Positions 33,487 to 41,901 of a stretch of DNA of 42,981 nt are shown in pieces. Location of the stretch: assembly GCA_017881055.1 (NCBI GenBank), contig JADGRF010000070.1, forward strand, positions 1-42,981, written 5' to 3'. The notes beneath the pieces were generated by a model. That model was given only the letters and a program-made list of their open reading frames with translations. It was not told the DNA's origin and searched no databases. A program made the position numbers and the translations under genes. The first letter of the stretch is position 1. Each line of letters starts with the position of its first letter. The stretch comes from Sandaracinaceae bacterium. GTDB lineage: Bacteria; Myxococcota_A; Polyangia; Polyangiales; JAFGIB01.

Positions 33487-36017
33487 GGGTCGAGCGGAGC
33501 CTGTGCCGGGTCCTCGAGCAGGAGCTCGCCAGGTGGTACCGAGCGCAGCACTACGTGTGCATTGCTGTCTGCATGACCTACGAACGCAGCGCCATCTGGC
33601 AAGCGCAGCGCGACGAGTTGGTTGCGGAGCGGTGTGACCCCGTCGGACGCATACACGTAGAGCTCGCTGCTGCTGCGCGCGGCCGGTGCGGTTTCTTTGC
33701 GCTGCGCGGGCGTCTGCAGCGCGCGCGTGCAGGCGTCGCTCACGCTCGTGTCGATATCCAGCGCGCAGCCGCGCAGGGCCTTCGCGACCGCGTCTGCAGG
33801 AAGAGCGCCGGCAAGCGCTGCAGCCTGGGCCCAGACGGCGGCAGCGCTGCGCACGGCCGGGGCGTGGCGCGCGTCGAGCCAGCGCAGCGGGTTCACCTCG
33901 TCGTCGCAGGCGCCGGCCGAGAGCGCAGCCAGCGCCGCCGCCACATTGGCGCGCACATACGGCTCGTGCGAGCGACCGAAAGCACATAGCGTGCTCTGCA
34001 CCGCGTGCTTCTTCAGCTCACCGCGCTGCGCGAGGCGCGCCAGTGCGAACGTGGCTGCGGCCGGCACCGGCCAGCGCTTGCGTTGCGCGAGGTGGATCAG
34101 CGCGTTTGCATCGCGCTTGTCGCCGACTTCACCGAGCGCATCCGCGATTGCTATCGCCAGCTCGGGCGAGGCGTTTTGCAGCATGAAGCGGAGCAGCTTG
34201 CGCGTCTCTTCGCCATCGAACGCCGACAGCGCGAACGCGCCGGCAGCGCGCTTGTGCGACGAGGGCATGCGCCACATGCGCGCGATCGTGGCTGCGCCTT
34301 CCGGCGGCGCGAAGCTGCGCAGCGTATCGAGCGCGCGATCCGAGAGCGCGTCGTCGTCGGATACGATCAGCGAGAGCAGTGTGTCCCGCGCCAGCGCGCG
34401 CGTCTCGGCCGACAGTGCGCCACTCTGCGCAAGGCGCGGCAGAGCGCCGCCGAGCGCGATCAGAAAGGCTTGGCGATCGGTCGGGCCCGGCGCGCGCACG
34501 GCCTCGAGCATGGTGTGGACGTCGTCGAGCGCTGCCGCTGCACCGAGCGCGTGCCCGGCCCTGTCACGCACTTCGGGATCGCGGTCGGTCATGGCAGCGA
34601 ACAGCGGAGCGCTCGCGGCAGGCCCGCCGATCGCACCGAGCGCTTCGAGCGCGGCGAGGCGCAGCGCGCGATCCTCGCTTGCAGCCAACGGCAGCAGCAC
34701 GGGCAGCACGCGCGCGGCATGCGTGAGCCCGAGCGCGTGCACCAGCGCAGTGCGCGCGGCACCTTTGCTGCGCGGCAGGCGCGCGACGAGCGGATCGGCC
34801 GCGCGGCCATCGACGTCGCCACGTGGCGATGCCGAGACCAACGCCGTGAGCACGCCCGGGAGGTCTGTGTCGTCGAGCTTGTCGAGTGCCTCGAGCGCGG
34901 GCACGAACGCCGCTTCGCTCTGCGTTGCGAGCAGCGCGCTCGTCAGGCTCGCAGGACTGCCGGCCGCGTCGCGCAGCGCGTTGATCAACACCTCCGTGGC
35001 CGCTGCCGTCGGAACCCAGCGCGCGAGCTCGGTCAGCGTATCGGCAATGGCTGTCACGGTCTCGGCCGCAGGCTTCGCCGTGAGCGCGCTCGCGAGCTCG
35101 GTCACGCTGGCCGCTGCTCCGGCGCCGAGCCTGCGCGCGCGCTCCACGATCACCGTGCGCGCCAGGCCTGCCAGCTCCGGCCGTGCCAGTGCGACGACCA
35201 GCTCATGCACCGCGCGCGCGTCGTCGATGCGACCGAGCGCTGCGAGCGCGGCTTTCGCCAGGCGTGTGTGACCGGTCGTGGCTTTACGCAGCGCGGTGAG
35301 CGCGCCTGCGTCGCCCAGCTCGCCGAGCGCGCTCGCAGCGGCGATGCGCACATCTTCCTGGCCGTCCTGCAACGCCGGGGCGATCAGCGAGAGCCCACGC
35401 GCGTCGTGCAGGCTGCCGAGCAGCGCGATTGCGGCCGAGCGCACTTCGGGGGCGTCGTCGCGCAAGCGGGCGGCCAGTGGCGAGACCGCGCGCGCATCGA
35501 CGAGCTCGCGCAGCGCATCGATCGCGGCGAAGCGTACCGAGGCATCGCTGTCAGCGAGCGCGCCGAGCAGCGCGCCGGTCGCGTCGTTGCCACCGAGCTC
35601 GTGCAGCGCTGCACACGCCGCGCTTCGCACTTCGGGCACGCTGTCCGCGAGCGCACGCACGAGCACCGGCTGGGCACGCGCATCGCCGATCTGGCCGAGA
35701 GCACGCACCACGATCACCCGCGTCGGCACGGCCTTGTCGTCCGCCCAGCTGATCAGCGTCGGCGCCGCCTGCCGCTCGCGTACCTCACCGAGCGCCGCGG
35801 CAGCCGCGAGGCGCACGTCCGCGTCGTCGTCTTCCAGCGCGCCGAGCAACACCTCGCGCACGTCGGCCGCCGCGTAGCCACTCAGCTCACGCACGATCTC
35901 TTTGCGCCGCGCGCCGTCCGCGTGAGCCAGCTCGTAGGTGAGCCGTGGCAGTCGTCCAGGCCACTCGAAGCCGAAGCACAGGGGCAGCAAAAAGAGCAGG
36001 GCCAGGGTTCGGCGCAC
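33483..36017 (-). CDS. Exported HEAT-repeat protein
   Basis: An 844-residue protein with a GTG start (36017). Residues 1-18 (MRRTLALLFLLPLCFGFE) form a signal peptide, so it is probably periplasmic. From about residue 40 to 760 it consists of tandem HEAT (PBS-lyase-like) repeats of about 31 residues, most clearly DAPEVRSAAIALLGSL, DASVRFAAIDALREL and DADVRLAAAAALGEV. The last 60 residues are beta-type (LYVYASDGVTPLRNQL, then VLRSVPPGELLLE), perhaps a small carboxypeptidase-regulatory or Ig-like module. The solenoid is a scaffold for protein contacts; no enzyme motif is seen. It is the first gene of the operon HEAT-tamA-tamB-glmM and is translationally coupled to tamA, which suggests it works with the TAM machine (inferred). 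Confidence 0.85.
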   Translation of the reverse strand: MRRTLALLFLLPLCFGFEWPGRLPRLTYELAHADGARRKEIVRELSGYAAADVREVLLGALEDDDADVRLAAAAALGEVRERQAAPTLISWADDKAVPTRVIVVRALGQIGDARAQPVLVRALADSVPEVRSAACAALHELGGNDATGALLGALADSDASVRFAAIDALRELVDARAVSPLAARLRDDAPEVRSAAIALLGSLHDARGLSLIAPALQDGQEDVRIAAASALGELGDAGALTALRKATTGHTRLAKAALAALGRIDDARAVHELVVALARPELAGLARTVIVERARRLGAGAAASVTELASALTAKPAAETVTAIADTLTELARWVPTAAATEVLINALRDAAGSPASLTSALLATQSEAAFVPALEALDKLDDTDLPGVLTALVSASPRGDVDGRAADPLVARLPRSKGAARTALVHALGLTHAARVLPVLLPLAASEDRALRLAALEALGAIGGPAASAPLFAAMTDRDPEVRDRAGHALGAAAALDDVHTMLEAVRAPGPTDRQAFLIALGGALPRLAQSGALSAETRALARDTLLSLIVSDDDALSDRALDTLRSFAPPEGAATIARMWRMPSSHKRAAGAFALSAFDGEETRKLLRFMLQNASPELAIAIADALGEVGDKRDANALIHLAQRKRWPVPAAATFALARLAQRGELKKHAVQSTLCAFGRSHEPYVRANVAAALAALSAGACDDEVNPLRWLDARHAPAVRSAAAVWAQAAALAGALPADAVAKALRGCALDIDTSVSDACTRALQTPAQRKETAPAARSSSELYVYASDGVTPLRNQLVALRLPDGAAFVGHADSNAHVVLRSVPPGELLLEDPAQAPLDP

Positions 36018-36080
36018 GCCGAGGTTGTACCAGGTTCGGGGGGCGCCGGGATCGGGCCTTTCCGCCCAGAAACGCGCGAT

Positions 36081-36109
36081 TTGCGGGCGTCCCGTCCTTC
36101 CACCATACT
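36081..36109 (+). promoter_or_regulatory. Possible promoter of miaB
   Basis: TTGCGG at 36081-36086 and CATACT at 36104-36109 are separated by 17 bases, 27 bases before ATG 36136. The -35 matches only in TTG. The same -35 hexamer precedes the repeat-lipoprotein gene (40128). By eye only. Confidence 0.35.
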
Positions 36110-36135
36110 CCCGGCCTCGCCCCGGCCGTTTCGCG

Positions 36136-37599
36136 ATGCGTCGCTTCTACATTCAGACCTTCGGTTGCCAGATGAACGTCCACGATTCGCGCCGAATCGA
36201 GGAAGTGCTGCACGCCCGTGGCTACGAAGCCTGCGAGCAGCCGGACACCGCCGACCTGATCGTCTTCAACACCTGCAGCATCCGCGACAAGGCCGATCAC
36301 AAGCTGCTGAGCGCTGTCGGTCGGTTACGCGATCTGAAGGAACAGAACAGCGAGCTGGTGATCGCCGTCGCTGGCTGCCTCGCGCAACAGCAGGGCAAGG
36401 CGCTGCTCGATCGCTTGGACCTGGTCGACGTCGTGATCGGTCCCGACAACATCGCCGAGCTACCCGACCTCGTGCAGCAGATCGAAGACGGCGGCCCACC
36501 GCTCGCACGCACCGAGTTCGATCTCGAGGCGCCCAGCTTCCTCACGGCGCAGGTGCACGCCGGTAAGCCCGAGGTCACCGCCTACGTCACGATCATGAAG
36601 GGCTGCGACGAGCGCTGCACCTATTGCATCGTGCCGTACACGCGCGGCTCGGAGCGCTACCGCGCCGCCGACGACATCATCGCCGAGATCAAAACGCTCC
36701 GCTCCGGCGGCGTCAGCGAGATCACGCTGCTCGGCCAAACCGTAAATTCCTGGCACGAAGGTAGTGACCTGGCCGCGCAGCCGCCTTCGGCTCTTCGCGG
36801 CCCCGCCGGGACGGCGCCCGCGCGTTTGCCGGAATCGCAGTTTCCCGAGCTGCTGCGTCGCATCGCCTCGGAGGTGCCCGGCCTGCCACGCATCCGCTAC
36901 ACCTCGCCGCATCCGCGCCACGTGACTGCAGCGCTGATCGCCGCGCACACCGAGCTCGACGCACTGCCTGCGCACGTGCACCTGCCCGTGCAATCCGGCT
37001 CCGATCGCATACTGCGCATGATGCTGCGGCGCTACCGCAGCGCCGACTACATCGAGCGCGCGCACGCGCTGATGCGTGCACGTCCCGGCTTCACGCTCTC
37101 CACGGACATCATCGTGGGTTTCCCCGGCGAGACCGAAGAAGACTTCCAAGACACGCTGCGCCTGGTGCGCGAGGTCAACTTCGTCAGCGTGTTCGGCTTC
37201 AAGTACTCGCCGCGCCCGCACACGCCCGCGTTGCGCTTGGGCGACGACATCTCGGAAGAACTCAAGAGCGAGCGGCTCGAGCGTCTGTTCGCCGTGGCCG
37301 ACGAGCTGCAGCAGAAACACCTGGCGACGCTGCTCGGATGCGAAGCGCAGGTGCTGATCGAGGGCCCCAGCAAGCTCGCCTCCCACAACCGCTGGAGCGG
37401 TCGCAGCGAGCGCCACGAGATCGTGCACGTCGAAGCGCCCGCTGGCGTCGATCTCACCGGTCAGCTGCTCTCGGTCCGGATCATCGAGGCCAACAAGCGC
37501 TCACTGATCGGCGAGCCGCTCACACCGCTGTCCACTGCAACGCTCGTCCCCAACAAGAAATCGCGCAGCCACGTACGCCTGCCGATGATGGTGTCGTGA
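36136..37599 (+). CDS. miaB: tRNA-2-methylthio-N6-isopentenyladenosine synthase MiaB
   Basis: A 487-residue radical SAM methylthiotransferase that adds the 2-methylthio group to i6A37 of tRNAs reading U-starting codons. ATG 36136 is the natural start (MRRFYIQTFGCQMN); an upstream extension to 35938 lies in the divergent gene. The N-terminal domain has C11, C47 and C81, which bind the auxiliary cluster (FGCQMN, NTCSIRD, AGCLAQ). The radical SAM motif C157xxxC161xxC164 is in KGCDERCTYCIVPYTRG. A TRAM domain closes the protein (LIEGPSKLASHNRWSGRSERHEIVHV). NVNSY of the family is replaced by TVNSW, and about 25 extra residues rich in Ala and Pro sit at about 209-234. The stop overlaps vanZ in GTGA. 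Confidence 0.94.
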   Translation: MRRFYIQTFGCQMNVHDSRRIEEVLHARGYEACEQPDTADLIVFNTCSIRDKADHKLLSAVGRLRDLKEQNSELVIAVAGCLAQQQGKALLDRLDLVDVVIGPDNIAELPDLVQQIEDGGPPLARTEFDLEAPSFLTAQVHAGKPEVTAYVTIMKGCDERCTYCIVPYTRGSERYRAADDIIAEIKTLRSGGVSEITLLGQTVNSWHEGSDLAAQPPSALRGPAGTAPARLPESQFPELLRRIASEVPGLPRIRYTSPHPRHVTAALIAAHTELDALPAHVHLPVQSGSDRILRMMLRRYRSADYIERAHALMRARPGFTLSTDIIVGFPGETEEDFQDTLRLVREVNFVSVFGFKYSPRPHTPALRLGDDISEELKSERLERLFAVADELQQKHLATLLGCEAQVLIEGPSKLASHNRWSGRSERHEIVHVEAPAGVDLTGQLLSVRIIEANKRSLIGEPLTPLSTATLVPNKKSRSHVRLPMMVS

Positions 37600-37997
37600 G
37601 CGTGTCCGGCAACACCCGCAACCCTGTGCTGATCGCGTGGCTACCCGCGATCGCCTACATGATGCTGATCTGGGTGATGTCTTCGCTCTCGCACGTCCCC
37701 TCGCTCGAGGCGGTCCCGTTCCACGACAAGGGCGTGCACTTTCTCGAGTACGGCACGCTGGCAGCGCTGCTCGCGCACGCCTTCCGCGGCACGCGTCCGC
37801 TCGACCGCCCGTTCGTCACGTTTCTGATCGCCGTCGCCAGCGCAACCTTCTTCGGCATGACCGACGAGATGCACCAAGCCTTCGTTCCCGGCCGCAACTC
37901 CGACGTCCACGACCTGATGGCCGACGCCCTCGGCGCCACACTCGCCGCCGCCCTCTACTGCTTCGTGCTGCTGCGCTTTCTGCGCAAAGCCCGCTAG
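37596..37997 (+). CDS. VanZ-like membrane protein
   Basis: A 133-residue membrane protein from GTG 37596, overlapping the miaB stop. It has hydrophobic helices at about 12-29, 50-62, 75-90 and 112-128. Family markers are HFLEYGTLAALLAHAF and MTDEMHQAFVPGRNSDVHDLMADALG, the conserved core of VanZ domain proteins. VanZ gives low-level teicoplanin resistance in enterococci, but most chromosomal homologues have no known role, so none is claimed. It ends three bases before the stop of the convergent lepA. Confidence 0.85.
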   Translation: MSVSGNTRNPVLIAWLPAIAYMMLIWVMSSLSHVPSLEAVPFHDKGVHFLEYGTLAALLAHAFRGTRPLDRPFVTFLIAVASATFFGMTDEMHQAFVPGRNSDVHDLMADALGATLAAALYCFVLLRFLRKAR

Positions 37998-38000
37998 CGC

Positions 38001-39806
38001 TCAGTCGTCCACCTTCAAGATCGCGTGAAACGCTTCCTGCGGAATCTCCACGCTGCCCACGTTCTTCATGCGCTTTTTGCCCTCTTTTTGCTTCTCGAGG
38101 AGCTTGCGCTTGCGTGAGATGTCGCCGCCGTAGCACTTGGACGTGACGTCTTTGCGCATGGCGCGGATCGTCTCGCGCGACACGATCTTCGCACCGATGG
38201 CGGCTTGAATCGCGACTTCGTACTGCTGACGCGGCACGATCTCTTTCAGCTTCGCCGCAAGCTGCTTGCCCAGCGAGTGCGCGCGGTCGCGATGCACGAT
38301 GCAGCTGAGCGCATCGACCGGGTCACCGTTGATCAGCATGTCCAGGCGCACCAGCGCGTTGGTGCGATAGCCGATCAGCTCGTAGTCCATCGAGGCGTAG
38401 CCGCGCGTCGCGGACTTCAGCTTGTCGTAGAAGTCGAACAGCACTTCGGCGAGCGGCATCTCGTACGTGATGATCACGCGGTTCTTCGAGGCGTACTGAA
38501 TGCCCTTCTGAATGCCGCGCCGATCCGTGCACAGCTTGATCACGCCCCCCACGTACTCGTCGGGCACGTGCACCGTCACCTTGAAGTACGGCTCTTCGAT
38601 GTGATCGATGCGGCCTGGGTCCGGCATGTTCGACGGGTTCTCGACGCGCAGCATCTTGCCGTCGTTCGTGTACACCTCGTAGACCACGCTCGGTGCGGTG
38701 GTCACGAGATCCAACTGGTACTCACGCTCGAGGCGCTCCTGCACCACTTCCATGTGCAGAAGGCCGAGAAAGCCGCAGCGAAAGCCGAGGCCCAGAGCGG
38801 CCGAGCTGTCGGGCTCGAAGTGAAACGCCGCGTCGTTCAGGTGCAGCTTCTCCAGCGCGTCGCGCAGATCGCCGTAGCGGTCGGAATCGGTGGGAAAGAT
38901 GCCCGCGAAGACCATCGGCTTCACGTCCTCGAAGCCCGGCAGGCGCTCGGTGGTCGGGCGCTTCGCATCCGTGATCGTGTCGCCGACTTTGGTGTCGTGC
39001 ACCGATTTGATCGCTGCCGAGAAGAAGCCCACTTCGCCGGCGCACAGCTCTTTGAGCTGCGTCTCGAACGGCGAAAACACGCCGATCTCGGTGACTTCGT
39101 AGTCGGCCATGGTGGCCATCAAGCGAATCTTCTGGCCGAGCTTCAGCTTGCCGTCGACCACGCGCACGAGCACGACCGCGCCGCGGTAGCTGTCGTACCA
39201 GCTGTCGATCATCAATGCGCGCAAGGTCGCGTCTTCCGTGCCGCGCGGGCCGGGCATGTACTTCACGATGGCTTCGAGGATCTCGTGGATGCCGATGCCG
39301 GCCTTCGCACTGGCCGCCACTGCGTGCTCGCACGACAGGCCCACGACGTCTTCCACTTCGCGCTGCGCACGCTCGATGTCGGCGCTCGGCAGATCGATCT
39401 TATTGAAGACCGGCACGATCTCGAGGTTGTTGTTCACCGCGAGGTACACGTTCGCGAGCGTCTGCGCTTCCACGCCCTGCGTCGCGTCCACCACCAAGAG
39501 CGCGCCTTCGCACGCGGCCAGCGAGCGCGACACTTCGTACGTGAAGTCCACGTGACCTGGCGTGTCGATCAAGTTCAGCTGGTAGGTGATGCCGTCGTCG
39601 GCTTTGTACGAGAGCCGAACCGCCTGCGCCTTGATCGTGATGCCGCGTTCCTTCTCCAGATCCATCTTATCGAGGAACTGGGCGGTCATCTGGCGCTCGG
39701 TGATCGCGCCGGTCTCCTCCATGATCCGATCGGCAAGCGTGCTCTTGCCGTGATCAATATGAGCGATGATCGAAAAGTTACGGATGCGGCTAGGATCGAC
39801 AGTCAT
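38001..39806 (-). CDS. lepA: Elongation factor 4 (ribosomal back-translocase GTPase)
   Basis: A 601-residue translational GTPase of normal length. LepA rescues stalled ribosomes and supports initiation or 30S maturation. G motifs: AHIDHGKST (15-23), [16 protein letters not shown] and NKIDLP. Later domains carry [10 protein letters not shown] and the LepA-specific C-terminus [29 protein letters not shown], which sets it apart from EF-G and TypA. ATG 39806; there is no clear ribosome-binding site in the 59-base gap upstream, where GAGCGCG/CGCGCTC could form a hairpin. It is convergent with vanZ and downstream of the ribbon-helix-helix gene on the same strand, so the two may be co-transcribed. 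Confidence 0.96.
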   Translation of the reverse strand: MTVDPSRIRNFSIIAHIDHGKSTLADRIMEETGAITERQMTAQFLDKMDLEKERGITIKAQAVRLSYKADDGITYQLNLIDTPGHVDFTYEVSRSLAACEGALLVVDATQGVEAQTLANVYLAVNNNLEIVPVFNKIDLPSADIERAQREVEDVVGLSCEHAVAASAKAGIGIHEILEAIVKYMPGPRGTEDATLRALMIDSWYDSYRGAVVLVRVVDGKLKLGQKIRLMATMADYEVTEIGVFSPFETQLKELCAGEVGFFSAAIKSVHDTKVGDTITDAKRPTTERLPGFEDVKPMVFAGIFPTDSDRYGDLRDALEKLHLNDAAFHFEPDSSAALGLGFRCGFLGLLHMEVVQERLEREYQLDLVTTAPSVVYEVYTNDGKMLRVENPSNMPDPGRIDHIEEPYFKVTVHVPDEYVGGVIKLCTDRRGIQKGIQYASKNRVIITYEMPLAEVLFDFYDKLKSATRGYASMDYELIGYRTNALVRLDMLINGDPVDALSCIVHRDRAHSLGKQLAAKLKEIVPRQQYEVAIQAAIGAKIVSRETIRAMRKDVTSKCYGGDISRKRKLLEKQKEGKKRMKNVGSVEIPQEAFHAILKVDD

Positions 39807-39865
39807 AGGGCGAGCGCGATGTAGCGCGGACCGCGCTCACTTGCACGCTTACACGCGCAAAGGGA

Positions 39866-40060
39866 TCAGCCCTTCTTGTCGCCGGCCGCCACCAACGTCA
39901 ATTGACCCGGCAATTCGGACTGGTGCTCGCGCAATACGAGGTCGATGCCTTCTCGGATGTAGACCGCGATCGGGACCTTCGTGCGGTCGTGCAGCAGCTT
40001 GAGGCTCTCGTTCTGCTCGGGAGTGATGTAGATCGTGGTGGAGATTTTCTTGCGCGCCAT
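39866..40060 (-). CDS. Ribbon-helix-helix (CopG-type) small DNA-binding protein
   Basis: A 64-residue protein from ATG 40060; a longer in-frame reading of 79 residues exists upstream. The sequence ARKKISTTIYITPEQNESL is the N-terminal beta-strand and first helix of the ribbon-helix-helix fold, and KVPIAVYIREGIDLVL is the second helix. It ends in LTLVAAGDKKG. Such proteins bind DNA as dimers and often repress their own promoter. There is no toxin gene next to it: upstream is a divergent lipoprotein gene, downstream lepA. So an antitoxin role is not supported and it is more likely a stand-alone regulator. Confidence 0.8.
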   Translation of the reverse strand: MARKKISTTIYITPEQNESLKLLHDRTKVPIAVYIREGIDLVLREHQSELPGQLTLVAAGDKKG

Positions 40061-40084
40061 GACGGATACTCGAAGACGTCCGTG

Positions 40085-40113
40085 AACGTACATGGCGTTA
40101 TACATATAGTCAA
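40085..40113 (-). promoter_or_regulatory. Possible promoter of the ribbon-helix-helix gene
   Basis: On the minus strand TTGACT (40113-40108) is a near-perfect -35. Seventeen bases on lies TACGTT (40090-40085), a weak -10. A start near 40078 would leave an 18-base leader. The AT-rich stretch 40099-40109 could also be an operator. Confidence 0.4.
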
Positions 40114-40127
40114 ACGATTTGGCGGGC

Positions 40128-40157
40128 TTGCGGGGGGCTAAGAGCTGCCGGTATGCT
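40128..40157 (+). promoter_or_regulatory. Possible promoter of the repeat lipoprotein pair
   Basis: TTGCGG at 40128-40133 and TATGCT at 40152-40157 are 18 bases apart, 34 bases before ATG 40192. It is divergent from the ribbon-helix-helix promoter, so the small regulator could act on both. Confidence 0.35.
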
Positions 40158-40191
40158 CCGCCCGCACCACGCTGCCCAAAAAGGGTTCTCC

Positions 40192-41127
40192 ATGGGTCTT
40201 TCCAGATCTGGGTCCGTCTTCAATTTCTTAGCAGTTCCCACGGTTTGTGTTTTCGCCGCCGCGTGCGCCGGGGACAAGCCGAAGGTCGAAAACGCGGCTA
40301 GCGCGCAGGTCGAGATCCGCAAGTCGGTGGTGCTCAAGCGCCTGGTCTGCGACGGGGGTCGCGAAGACCTCGTCGACGCCAACGGCGACGGCCTCGCCGA
40401 CATCCGTCGCGTGTTCGACGGCACAGTCGAGAAGTGCGACGAGATCGACATCAACTTCGACGGTCGCATCGACGTCGTGCGCATGTTCGACAAGGGCCAG
40501 ATCGCCAACGAGCAACACGACTTCGACTTCGACGGCCGGCTCGATGAACAGTCGTACTTCACCAACGGCCAGCTCGTGCGCAAAGAGCTCGACACCAACT
40601 TCGACGGTCGCGTCGACACCTGGGTGATCTGCCAGGGTCGGTACGTCGGCAAGCTCGAGCGTGATCGCCATCACCACGGCCAGAGCGACACCTGGGAAAC
40701 GTACGCGGCCGGCATGCTCACGGCGTCCGCCTACGACGACAACCACGACGGTGTGGTCGAGCGCTGGGAGAAGTACGCCGACGGTCACTTGACCGAAGTC
40801 GACTACGACACCAACTCCGACGGCAAGGTCGACAAGGTCGAGAAGCAAGATCCGGGCGGCCCGGCCCTCGCCACCGGAGCCGTCAGCTGCGACGGCTCCG
40901 CGCTGCCCGATGCTCCCAAGGCGGCTCCGCACCCGTCAGCTGCAACAGCGCCAGCTACCGATGCGCCAGCGCCCGCGCCAGCACCTGCCGCGACCGCCAC
41001 GTTGCCCACCGCAACCCCAGCGCCCGCTGCGGCACCCGCGGCCGTGAAGCCGGCGACCATCTCGACGCCCGTGGCAGCACCTGCTGCTGCTGCGACCAAG
41101 AAGCCCGCAACCGGAGCGCAGAAATGA
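40192..41127 (+). CDS. Lipoprotein with seven 24-residue Asp-rich repeats (paralogue 1)
   Basis: A 311-residue protein from ATG 40192 with AAGGG seven bases upstream. Signal peptide with lipobox FAAAC (C25), so a lipoprotein; the residue after Cys is Ala, not Asp, so outer-membrane sorting is plausible. From D62 to about 219 a 24-residue unit recurs seven times without gaps, starting at D62, D86, D110, D134, D158, D182 and D206. Units begin D-x-N-x-D-G-x-x-D (DANGDGLAD, DINFDGRID, DFDFDGRLD, DTNFDGRVD, DTNSDGKVD), a calcium-loop-like pattern, then a W/Y-x-x-Y-x-x-G strand. Residues 240-311 are Ala/Pro-rich, a periplasmic spacer. The stop overlaps the next gene (ATGA). I do not recognise a named family. 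Confidence 0.8.
   Translation: MGLSRSGSVFNFLAVPTVCVFAAACAGDKPKVENAASAQVEIRKSVVLKRLVCDGGREDLVDANGDGLADIRRVFDGTVEKCDEIDINFDGRIDVVRMFDKGQIANEQHDFDFDGRLDEQSYFTNGQLVRKELDTNFDGRVDTWVICQGRYVGKLERDRHHHGQSDTWETYAAGMLTASAYDDNHDGVVERWEKYADGHLTEVDYDTNSDGKVDKVEKQDPGGPALATGAVSCDGSALPDAPKAAPHPSAATAPATDAPAPAPAPAATATLPTATPAPAAAPAAVKPATISTPVAAPAAAATKKPATGAQK
40375..40848 (+). repeat. 72-bp coding repeat array (24-residue units)
   Basis: The array encodes six full units and one partial unit inside the first lipoprotein. The period is exactly 24 codons throughout, with conserved Asp at positions 1, 5 and 9 and Gly at 6 in most copies. The fourth and fifth units (DRHHHGQSD, DDNHDGVVE) are degenerate in the Asp loop. 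Confidence 0.85.
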
Positions 41128-41876
41128 CCGACCGCAAGGCTCGAAACGCCTGCAGCACAGGCCTTCTCTTCGCGTCGGCGATCGCGCTCGCGGCCTGCTC
41201 GGGCAGCGCTGTGTCACTCAAGGTGAACACCGCCGGCGTCGCCAAAGAGAGCGTGAAAGCTCGAGCGCTCGGCGCTCCCACGCAAGGCTCGGGTGATGCG
41301 CGCTGCAACGCCAACATCCCGGGTCGCGAAGTCAGCGAGTACGACACCTCGGGCGACGACATCCCCGACGTGCGCAAGGTCTTCCTGCAGCTGGGCGATC
41401 CGCCGAACCAGCGCTTGGTCCTGATCTGCCGCGAGAGCGACGTCAACAGCGATGGCCGCAAAGACGTCGTGCGCTACTACGACGACGACGGCCGCTCGCT
41501 GCGCGAAGAGGCCGACCGCAACTTCGACGGCAAGATGGACTCCATCACCGTCTACCAGAACGGCGAGATCGTCCGCACCGAGCTCGACGAGAACTACGAC
41601 GGGAAGATCGACACCAAGATCTTCTTCAGTCAGGGCAAGCCCCAGCGCGCCGAGCGTGATCTCAAGGGCCGCAGCACCGACACGCAGTGGCGTCCGGATC
41701 GCTGGGAGTACTACGAAGGCGGCCGCATGGTGCGCATGGGCACGGACGTCGACGGCGACGCGCGTGTCGATCACTGGGATCGCGATGCCGCGTGGAAGAA
41801 GGCGCAAGACGCCGACGCTGCGTCTGGTGCTGCGTCCGGCGCCGACCCTGCGGCATCCTCGCCGTCCGCCGGCTGA
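41124..41876 (+). CDS. Lipoprotein with Asp-rich repeats (paralogue 2)
   Basis: A 250-residue protein whose ATG overlaps the stop of the preceding paralogue (ATGA, 41124-41127). It has a signal peptide with lipobox LAAC at C25, the same position as in paralogue 1. Asp-loop units start at D74, D106, D131, D155, D179 and D208: DTSGDDIPD, DVNSDGRKD, DRNFDGKMD, DENYDGKID, a degenerate one, and DVDGDARVD. Spacing is 24 residues in the middle, with insertions of 8, 1 and 5 residues in others. The repeat tail 'vYqnGeivRtElD' matches paralogue 1 (FTNGQLVRKELD). The C-terminal 25 residues are Ala/Ser/Asp-rich. The two are tandem paralogues that diverged after duplication, almost certainly co-transcribed and possibly partners. 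Confidence 0.8.
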   Translation: MTDRKARNACSTGLLFASAIALAACSGSAVSLKVNTAGVAKESVKARALGAPTQGSGDARCNANIPGREVSEYDTSGDDIPDVRKVFLQLGDPPNQRLVLICRESDVNSDGRKDVVRYYDDDGRSLREEADRNFDGKMDSITVYQNGEIVRTELDENYDGKIDTKIFFSQGKPQRAERDLKGRSTDTQWRPDRWEYYEGGRMVRMGTDVDGDARVDHWDRDAAWKKAQDADAASGAASGADPAASSPSAG

Positions 41877-41901
41877 GTAACAGAGTAACGGAAGTCCGAA
41901 C

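Noticed and set aside
32008-33576. 522-codon plus-strand frame opposite tamA
   Set aside because: A mirror frame of the Omp85 gene with no recognisable features.
33487-33987. N-terminal extension of the Omp85 protein by 167 residues
   Set aside because: The extension overlaps the HEAT gene in another frame and is Arg/Ala-rich. The GTG at 33486 gives a sensible lipoprotein signal.
35938-36135. N-terminal extension of miaB
   Set aside because: The extension crosses the divergent promoter region and the HEAT gene. MRRFYIQTFGCQMN at 36136 is the family start.
34005-36566. 853-codon open frame on the plus strand opposite the HEAT gene
   Set aside because: Very Arg-rich and low-complexity. It is a shadow of the repeated HEAT sequence and the start of miaB.
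39866-40060. Toxin-antitoxin module
   Set aside because: The ribbon-helix-helix protein has no small toxin gene beside it; its neighbours are lepA and a lipoprotein gene.
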